IMG/VR virus record: IMGVR_UViG_3300017743_000181
Span: 1-20,830 of that record
From: a virus
Length of the DNA stretch: 20,830 bases
Reading direction: 5' to 3' (one strand)
This document shows, piece by piece, positions 15,801 through 20,830 of this stretch. Position 1 is the stretch's first letter. Every line of letters starts with the position of its first letter. The notes below the pieces were generated by a model, which saw only the letters and a list, made by a program, of their open reading frames with translations, did not search any database and was not told the origin of the DNA. The translations under genes were made by a program, and so were the position numbers.

Positions 15801-18800
15801 ATGTATTTGGCTACAACACAAGAGAGCACAAAGACACTGTGATTACTAACGCCAGTCTTCCTAGTGCGACGTTTTTTAGATCTTTTAATCGAAACGTACA
15901 CCAATATGACTCAAGCACCAATAGCATTGGCACTGGTTTTAAGTTTGTTAATGAAACATCTCCTCCGAGCGACTCTAATAACAACAACAATTTTACTTTT
16001 GCAAGAATACAAGACTCAAAAAATTCAAATTTATCCACTTATTTTAAAGTTACTAAAGCACCGTCTTTGTCTTTGGGCACTACAACCGGATTTGGTAAAC
16101 CATCAATAAAGTCTGACAGAAAGTACGAGCTAGGCGTAGTATATAGGGATGTTCAAGGAAGAGAGTCTACCGTGCTTTTAGGCGACGCTTCTGAGTTTTC
16201 TGTAGAAAAAAGCTATAGCACTAGTGTTATAAATATAATGCCTATAATAAACAGCAAGGCGCCATACTGGGCTGATTCGTATAAGTTTTTTGTAAAAGAA
16301 AACAGCTTAGACTACTACAACTTAGTTGCAGACAACACTTTTTTAGCAGATGAAGCAGGTGCTAATATATGGATTTCTTTTAACTCTATAGATAGAAACA
16401 AAATTTCTGATGAAACTGTATTAGTTTTAAAGAAAAGACATAATGTAGTTAATGACTCTTCTGCAGCTTTATTAGGCACAGCCGACAATATATCGTGCGA
16501 GTATCAAGTTCTTGATGTAAGCAATGAAGCTCCACAATACGTTAAAGACTCTGTAACCATTGCTAACGAAAATTGGTCTAACGGAAGGTTTTTTGTTAAA
16601 GTAAAAAACGACAGCCTGCTAAGGTTAGCTTTTGCTAGCGCTACTTTTACCTTAGGCCAAACTATACAAGACGACACTCAAGCTTCTTATGTTCACAATC
16701 ACCCCGCTGTCTTTGAAACTAAAGCAAGTAAAGAATCTTCTGCTGATACATTTTTTGAAGCTAGCCAGGCTTTTCCCGTAAGACTAACTAACAAAAATGT
16801 CCACGAATACATAAAGCAAGGCTCTACTATAACTGGCTTTAGCGTAGATAAATCTGGCAATGCTTACGAAATGTCTGATTTAGCTATAGATAGACCTAGC
16901 GGGTATTCCTCTGACAACCCTAGTAGTATTTTAGATGGAGCTGTAAAAGTAACAAACGTAGAGCTTGAAAGCCATAGTACTCAAAGATTTTCTCAAAGTG
17001 AGTTGAAGTCTCAAACTAAAGAAATGATTAAGATTACTGTTGACACGCCGCTTACTTTGCAAGCTATAGATCCTGCGACGTCTGCTGATGCTTTTGAGCA
17101 ATCTTGTGTGCACTTAGTATTTAAGCACCCAAATGTTTTTGGTTCTACTAGCGCAAGGGTAGTGAAATACTTAACGCACGAAAACACGTCAACAATATAT
17201 CTAAACCCTCTAACACACCCTGTGCCTCAAGATAAAAACGCGATATCTTTTATAACCATACCTTTTTATAATTGTTATTCATTTGGCAACGGTGTTGAGT
17301 CAGATAGAATAATAGACGGATTTAATAATCCAACTTTGTTCGTTGAAACGCAGTCTGGTGATAAAGCTTCTTTAGTATTAGAAGACTATAGAGAAGAATA
17401 TAGAAACCACGGTTTAATACACTCTGAAATTTACAACTCAACAACTAGTATAAACAAGCTAAATCAATTTATAGCTGCTAAAAGTATAACTAAAGATCTT
17501 AGCCCAGAGTATGGTAGTATACAAAAAATATACTCTAGAGATACAAACATAATTGTTTTTTGCGAAGACAAAGTGCTAAACGTTCTTGGTAAAAAAGTGG
17601 CATTACTAAGTGCTGATGGAAATACTAACCTAGGCTTAACAGAGTCTATATTTGGAACAGAAATACCTTATCAAGGAGAGTTTGGAATATCTAAAAACCC
17701 TGAGTCTTTTGCTATATCTGACTTTAGAATATATTTTACAGACAAAGCTAGAAAAGCGGTTCTTAGACTTTCTAAAGATGGCATTACGAGAATATCTGGC
17801 GCTGGTATGAGCGATTGGTTTAACGATAACATGGGTAGTGCCAAAAATATAATAGGAAGCTTTGATAAAAGAAAAAACGAGTATAACTTAACTTTACTTG
17901 GCCCTTTAGAATCTTTATCAGATTCATACACGTTAAGTTTCAATGAAACAAGTGACGGTTGGGTTAGCTTCAAGTCTTTTTTACAGAAAAACGGACAAAC
18001 ACTAAACAGTGAATACTACACTTTTTCTAACGGTGAAATATGGAAGCATCACTCTACAGCGTCTGCCGCTAATAATTTTTATGGTACACAGTATTATTCT
18101 GACATAACAGTTCTTTTTAACGAGCAGCCAAGTTTAGTAAAAAGTTTTAAAACTATGAACTACGAAGGCTCTGACTCTAGAGTAAAGCTACAAGCATCTG
18201 ATGGTCAGTACTACAATAACAATAGTAAAAAAGGTTGGTACGTAGAAAGTTTTAAAACAGATCAACAAGAAGGATCTGTGCCAGAGTTTATAAATAAAGA
18301 AGGCAAATGGTTTAATTATATTCAAGGTGATGCAACAACGTTAGACAATATAGATTTTAAAGAAGCTAACATACAGGGCTTAGGATCTTTGTCTATAAAC
18401 TCTAGTGTAACAGGTGCTGGAGGTAGTCAAGATATAACATACTATCAAGGCTTTACGTTAACAGGAGAAACTTTAGGGGTTGATTCAACTAGTCAACCTT
18501 TAGACGCTGTTAGTAGTTCAAACTTTACTGTTCAAAACGTAACTCCTGCTATAGTTCAAACATGCGCTACGACTAACGCTAGCAACGAAATAACTTTAGC
18601 AGAAGCTTCGCCGCAAATATTTATAGGAACTAGTGTTGAAGGAACAAACATACCGCTTAATACAGTTGTAGAAACTATAAGCGGGACAACAGTTACTTTA
18701 AGTAATAACGCAACTGGAACTGGCAATGTAGAGCTGTCGTTTATACAAAATCCAGCTGACTCTACTTTCACTATAACACCTTTACCTAACTATGCTATTC

Positions 18801-19744
18801 AAGCTAGTGATTTTTATTTTGGAACCGGCACAAGCTCTGCTAGCTCAGGAACAACTTTTACTAGTAACGTTAATGGTGTTCAAATAGAAGAAGAGTTGAA
18901 CGAAGAGTTGTGGGAGCAAGAGTCTGGTGGATTTTCTATAAACATACCTGGCTCTGAGTCTAAGTGGACAGCGTACTCTACAAATCAAGTAGCTATAGTA
19001 GCTGATCTTGAAGGCGGTGAACCTTTTGTTAGGCTTTTAGAGACGAGCGCTTCTGGCAACTCTGCTTATACCCTGCTTAGAGCTTCAAGCTTAGCCAGCG
19101 GAAGTTTAACATCAAACTTGGTTTCAGGACAAAACTACATTTTAACGTTTGACGCTAAGGTCGGTGAGTATACACATACAGATGGTCAGACATATCAACC
19201 GAATGTGGTTGGAGTTTTAAATCCTAATATCACTAACGTTAGTAATCTTATTGTAACAGGCAACATAAGCTCTACGCTTAGCAACTTTTCAATAAGTTTT
19301 ACAGCTGGCTCAAGCGCTCCGTTACTACAGTGGCAGCAAATGAATAAATTTGATACGGGTGAAGTTGTCTATATGAGAAATTTTAGTTTAAAGACAACTA
19401 AAAATAGAATAAAATCAATAACATTTACAGACACAGCTACCCCGCTAGAATTAAACAACACTGTATTAGCAACTATAGATTTTAACTCTGTTTCTCTAGA
19501 CGCTAACGAAACTATACAAATAAAGCCTAAAGGCTTAGTATACACAGAAACTGTAGAAATAAACTTTTCTTTAGATTTAGAGTTTAGTGGAACAGCTGGA
19601 GCAGGTCAAACTATAAATATACTTTCTGGATCTGGATCTACAGGTGGTCAATTAACGCCAGGCTTGGCTAATCCTGGAATAAGCTTAACAGTTCAAGCGG
19701 TAGACGAACAAGTTAGGCATGTAATAGGCACTTTTATAAACTAG
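12860..19744 (+). CDS. Giant tail stabilisation/muzzle-like protein with glycan-binding-like C-terminus
   Basis: A 2,294-residue protein taking a third of the window. Residues 10-52 hold a motif common in tail stabilisation proteins of marine and crAss-like podoviruses (KMNKDLDERLVPNGEYRDA, then NIQVSTSDA and VLGN). The core has propeller-like strand repeats, with conserved-looking parts near 1130-1195 (YKFFVKENSLDYYNLVAD, ISFNSIDRNKI) and 1545-1665 (IYSRDTNIIVFCEDKVLNVL, GISKNPESFAISDFRIYFTD). Several inserted beta modules lie at about 340-440 and 1899-1960. Residues about 2013-2180 look like a galactose-binding/CBM4-9-type jelly roll (NYILTFDAKVGEY, LSNFSISFTAG, VVYMRNFSLKT). A final Ig-like stretch spans 2180-2294. 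P22 gp10 (about 470 residues) plugs the tail tube, so this is several times longer. The likely role is tail nozzle plus receptor binding. The reading frame is intact. A pure fibre or spike protein is the alternative. Confidence 0.68.
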   Translation: MAELKKIFIKGKMNKDLDERLVPNGEYRDANNIQVSTSDADDAGTVQSVLGNKKSSSDQDYKASLFNHISESNVVGSVVDEANNYIYYFVRDYAEPIPGKHKDDTNYPDAFQTQLIGTQVDAIIRYDQNLNTTTEVLLDAWRVFAKLDDPNGTGVSASDEEIYVRRGLTNGSDPYNVHGLDIAEGMIVSLMDSSGANILATPYAVVQDVITDSTDATTGEGISKIKLSRPIDHSDSISYTQEQINEQGITVVFTSPQRILNFQKRNKEKSFITSINIIDDFLLWTDDIGEPKKINVKASLFGTNNKRHTFRVKLTNTGSYTQSGGRLEHDDVTVIRKNPTIAPIVVASSTADDTQDAYHLLAESVDTDAGLVTGINISNTTAVGDIIAFQIVGGTTLNADTVISFQGTISQYKFYGKVESSNVGTGAISVKISSLPSAVGGVAYADYTTLQETYNAFIFEESSMYQDKFIRFAYRYRYMDGEYSGISPFSETLFFPNTYSYTSDSGKNLAMQNITRSVKIQGFVPPSMPKSVDSVDVLMKDSTSPSIYKIRNFKKGGTEFSSAAYGDVKGSFTLKSEVYGSTIPSDQILRSWDAVPKRARSQEISSNRLIYANYLQNYNLTDAEGKKVSLEMQPKISLSPQGFDSILQITDNLFSNYLYQKSEFVIDPINFILKTPGETGGFDRFDNGNNMQSLPMFTMAQTQGYSIDGRVYDGSADEEAIEATIYKVKSHYFTDTNTTRILTGEYRFSSRVVCNTFIHLGTGLSNSASSFSGAIPNNNNNIDADDPRQFGIPEARIELVYLSINVAQQKIGIAVGKGNNGVVVDDNGNEVASAWGAAGKYWNRASIFVSGTDNSAGDGYLPGSLGFTHGNQDAELGIFDLPDVPVTVTHDDPVGSKNVDPSASAMYGFGVRLVFSGKMFYVDESNYEVTNDNGGKRYEITSDYITSRRNYGGGIGVREGVLIFTDNTSSAVEFKLENGEDVFGYNTREHKDTVITNASLPSATFFRSFNRNVHQYDSSTNSIGTGFKFVNETSPPSDSNNNNNFTFARIQDSKNSNLSTYFKVTKAPSLSLGTTTGFGKPSIKSDRKYELGVVYRDVQGRESTVLLGDASEFSVEKSYSTSVINIMPIINSKAPYWADSYKFFVKENSLDYYNLVADNTFLADEAGANIWISFNSIDRNKISDETVLVLKKRHNVVNDSSAALLGTADNISCEYQVLDVSNEAPQYVKDSVTIANENWSNGRFFVKVKNDSLLRLAFASATFTLGQTIQDDTQASYVHNHPAVFETKASKESSADTFFEASQAFPVRLTNKNVHEYIKQGSTITGFSVDKSGNAYEMSDLAIDRPSGYSSDNPSSILDGAVKVTNVELESHSTQRFSQSELKSQTKEMIKITVDTPLTLQAIDPATSADAFEQSCVHLVFKHPNVFGSTSARVVKYLTHENTSTIYLNPLTHPVPQDKNAISFITIPFYNCYSFGNGVESDRIIDGFNNPTLFVETQSGDKASLVLEDYREEYRNHGLIHSEIYNSTTSINKLNQFIAAKSITKDLSPEYGSIQKIYSRDTNIIVFCEDKVLNVLGKKVALLSADGNTNLGLTESIFGTEIPYQGEFGISKNPESFAISDFRIYFTDKARKAVLRLSKDGITRISGAGMSDWFNDNMGSAKNIIGSFDKRKNEYNLTLLGPLESLSDSYTLSFNETSDGWVSFKSFLQKNGQTLNSEYYTFSNGEIWKHHSTASAANNFYGTQYYSDITVLFNEQPSLVKSFKTMNYEGSDSRVKLQASDGQYYNNNSKKGWYVESFKTDQQEGSVPEFINKEGKWFNYIQGDATTLDNIDFKEANIQGLGSLSINSSVTGAGGSQDITYYQGFTLTGETLGVDSTSQPLDAVSSSNFTVQNVTPAIVQTCATTNASNEITLAEASPQIFIGTSVEGTNIPLNTVVETISGTTVTLSNNATGTGNVELSFIQNPADSTFTITPLPNYAIQASDFYFGTGTSSASSGTTFTSNVNGVQIEEELNEELWEQESGGFSINIPGSESKWTAYSTNQVAIVADLEGGEPFVRLLETSASGNSAYTLLRASSLASGSLTSNLVSGQNYILTFDAKVGEYTHTDGQTYQPNVVGVLNPNITNVSNLIVTGNISSTLSNFSISFTAGSSAPLLQWQQMNKFDTGEVVYMRNFSLKTTKNRIKSITFTDTATPLELNNTVLATIDFNSVSLDANETIQIKPKGLVYTETVEINFSLDLEFSGTAGAGQTINILSGSGSTGGQLTPGLANPGISLTVQAVDEQVRHVIGTFIN

Positions 19745-19748
19745 CGAT

Positions 19749-20036
19749 ATGGCATTAGCAACATACAACTCAAAAAATAGAATTAAACCCGGAGAGGAGC
19801 AAGAAGCTTTTAAATATGAATTTAAAGCTAACGAAGGCTATTTTTACTCTGTGTTAGAACCTGTTATAACTTCAAACTCAGGCGCTGAATACTCGGTTAC
19901 CGTTGTTGATGAAGTGTTTGGTTTAAAACAAACTCTACAAGAAAGAACGTATTTACTCAAAATAACAACTCCAGGTAGAATAGAACTTATAGATCAGGAC
20001 AGTATAAAATTTAAAACAGAACTGCAACAGTATTAA
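19749..20036 (+). CDS. Small protein of unknown function, probably virion
   Basis: A 95-residue protein with no membrane segment. It is predicted to be all beta: FKYEFKANEGYFYSVLEPVI, AEYSVTVVDEVFGLKQTL, then TYLLKITTPGRIELIDQDSI. The pattern suggests a small beta sandwich, Ig-like or fibre-tip-like. It begins 4 bases after the giant gene's TAG and ends 1 base before the next ATG, so all three are likely co-translated. It may dock onto the giant protein. P22 places its tail needle (gp26) in this slot, but this protein lacks the long coiled coil of a needle, so I do not assign that role. Confidence 0.55.
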   Translation: MALATYNSKNRIKPGEEQEAFKYEFKANEGYFYSVLEPVITSNSGAEYSVTVVDEVFGLKQTLQERTYLLKITTPGRIELIDQDSIKFKTELQQY

Positions 20037-20037
20037 T

Positions 20038-20394
20038 ATGAGCTTAGTAAACATTACATTAACATTTGCAAACGAAGTAAATCAATCTGCGCAAGTTGGA
20101 GACACTGTTTATTTTTGCACTCCATTTACCGACGGTGGATTTAACACAAATATAGGCACTGACGTTAAAAAAAGTGGTACAATAGCCTCTGTGGCTCAAA
20201 AAACAATAACTGTTGATCACGATGTTAACGTTCCGTTTCCTCAAGCTAATGATTTTATATTTTTTAGCAAAGACGCAAAGGCTAATACATCGTCTATGTT
20301 AGGTTACTTTGCTGAGGTTAAATTTAAGAACGACTCAACGTCTAGCGTAGAGCTGTTTTCTACATCGTCTCAAGTAGACGTAAGTAGTAAATAG
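20038..20394 (+). CDS. Small conserved virion-type beta protein
   Basis: A 118-residue protein. The first half looks like a small beta barrel (SLVNITLTFANEVNQSAQVG, DTVYF, then SGTIASVAQKTITVDHDVNV). The second half has NDFIFFSKDAKANTSSMLGY and a last strand pair (FAEVKFKNDSTSSVELFSTS). The GYxAEVKFxNxSxxxxELFS ending is common in small late proteins of marine phages, usually beside tail or internal proteins, without a proven function. A minor tail or tail-tip part is plausible. It stops with TAG, and a 43-base AT-rich gap follows. Confidence 0.6.
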   Translation: MSLVNITLTFANEVNQSAQVGDTVYFCTPFTDGGFNTNIGTDVKKSGTIASVAQKTITVDHDVNVPFPQANDFIFFSKDAKANTSSMLGYFAEVKFKNDSTSSVELFSTSSQVDVSSK

Positions 20395-20437
20395 AGTGCT
20401 AAAAGTGTAATTATTTAATAATTGAAACTATAATATT
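20395..20437 (+). promoter_or_regulatory. AT-rich leader with a perfect inverted repeat
   Basis: Forty-three bases that hold a perfect 7-base dyad at 20409-20423 (AATTATT, T, AATAATT) and end in TATAATATTATGG at the start codon. The dyad centre is one base, so it suits a protein-binding site better than a hairpin, but AT-rich chance is likely. The TTGAAA and TATAAT hexamers are 1 base apart, so they are not a promoter. Confidence 0.3.
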
Positions 20438-20830
20438 ATGGCAAGAATAGTAAGCCCAATGAAACTTTTTGGTATTGGCAAAAGGAAAAAGAGAAAATTA
20501 GCCGCTGCTACAGCTGCTGCAGAAGCTACTTTAGCTCCTGTAATGCAACAATACCAAGACTCTGAATATGTTGATCCGTATGCTAGCATGGAAAATATCT
20601 ATGAAGATTTAACTGTAAATACACAGCAAGCAGAGTTTCAAAAGCAAATGGCGCTTCAACAGCAAGCTGATACTCTTGACGCGCTTAGAAGCACAGCTGG
20701 GGCTAGCGGCGCGGCTGGTTTAGCTCAAGTGTTATCAGGGTCTTTTGCTAGACAACAACAACAAGCTTCAGCCTCTATAGGGGAGCAAGAAAGAAAAAAT
20801 CAATTATTAGCTTTGCAAGGTGCTGAGCAA
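20438..20830 (+). CDS. Putative internal virion/ejection protein (partial, 3' end outside window)
   Basis: The first 131 codons of a gene that runs off the right edge. The N-terminus is strongly basic (KRKKRK at about residues 15-20), then Ala-rich. An ENIYEDLTVNTQQAEFQKQM segment (about 49-68) and a Gln/Ala-rich helix follow, with a small-residue stretch AGASGAAGLAQVLSG (about 87-101) and QQQQASASIGEQERKNQ. An Ala/Gln-rich helical protein with a glycine hinge, just after the tail-stabilisation gene, resembles the internal proteins of T7 (gp14) and P22 (gp7, gp20), which are ejected to form a conduit through the envelope. No signal peptide is visible. The ATG at 20438 follows an AT leader ending ATTATGG. 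A tail or scaffolding protein cannot be ruled out from the visible part. Confidence 0.5.
   Translation, partial: MARIVSPMKLFGIGKRKKRKLAAATAAAEATLAPVMQQYQDSEYVDPYASMENIYEDLTVNTQQAEFQKQMALQQQADTLDALRSTAGASGAAGLAQVLSGSFARQQQQASASIGEQERKNQLLALQGAEQ

Noticed and set aside
20422-20434. TTGAAA and TATAAT as a promoter
   Set aside because: The two hexamers are 1 base apart instead of about 17, and the -10-like box ends 3 bases before the ATG.
1-20830. tRNA genes, CRISPR arrays, insertion sequences, integrase or attachment sites
   Set aside because: No cloverleaf, spaced repeats, transposase or recombinase motif can be read; the non-coding gaps are 66 bases or shorter.

Overview
The window is a late (virion assembly) segment of a tailed double-stranded DNA phage genome. 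Every supported gene lies on the + strand, genes are packed end to end (start/stop overlaps or gaps of a few bases), and the products follow the order small terminase, large terminase, portal, scaffold, major capsid, head-completion/connector proteins, giant tail-stabilisation-like protein, small virion proteins and an internal-virion-like protein. This order resembles the podovirus P22 (gp3-gp2-gp1-gp8-gp5-gp4-gp10-gp26-internal proteins) and, more loosely, crAss-like phages and marine podoviruses. The DNA is AT-rich (by eye well under 40% GC). Most starts lack a Shine-Dalgarno sequence and instead follow AT-only leaders ending in ATTATGG. That suits translation in Bacteroidetes, so I infer a phage of a marine-type flavobacterium or relative. 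Host and taxonomy are inference only. TAG is used as a normal stop, so there is no sign of TAG recoding.

Layout: (1) 2-316, the 3' end of a two-helix holin-like gene. (2) 322-2452, accessory and small genes: a 110-aa conserved protein, a LamG/ConA-lectin-like protein, a coiled-coil protein, a 73-aa protein and a 193-aa protein that reads as two GroES-like folds in tandem. (3) 2406-4900, the terminase pair. (4) 4902-10043, portal, bipolar-charged scaffold and major capsid protein. A strong intrinsic terminator follows at 10054-10089. (5) 10110-12856, an unrecognised head-region protein, a long UUCG-capped hairpin, and two connector/ring candidates. (6) 12860-19744, a 2,294-residue protein with a gp10/muzzle-like core and added carbohydrate-binding-like C-terminal domains. 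(7) 19749-20830, two small virion-type proteins and the start of an Ala/Gln-rich internal-virion-like protein that runs off the window.

How it works together: the terminase pair cuts and packages DNA through the portal into a capsid built on the scaffold, and the connector proteins and giant protein close the vertex. The last partial gene may be ejected with the DNA. The capsid gene has its own terminator and a codon mix richer in CGT arginine, as expected for the most abundant product. The most interesting points are the tandem GroES-like protein, the giant protein with glycan-binding-like extensions, a beta-module apparently shared by two virion proteins, and the two unlike RNA hairpins flanking the gene after the capsid gene. 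There is no tRNA, CRISPR array, insertion sequence or integrase, and the longest non-coding gap is 66 bases.
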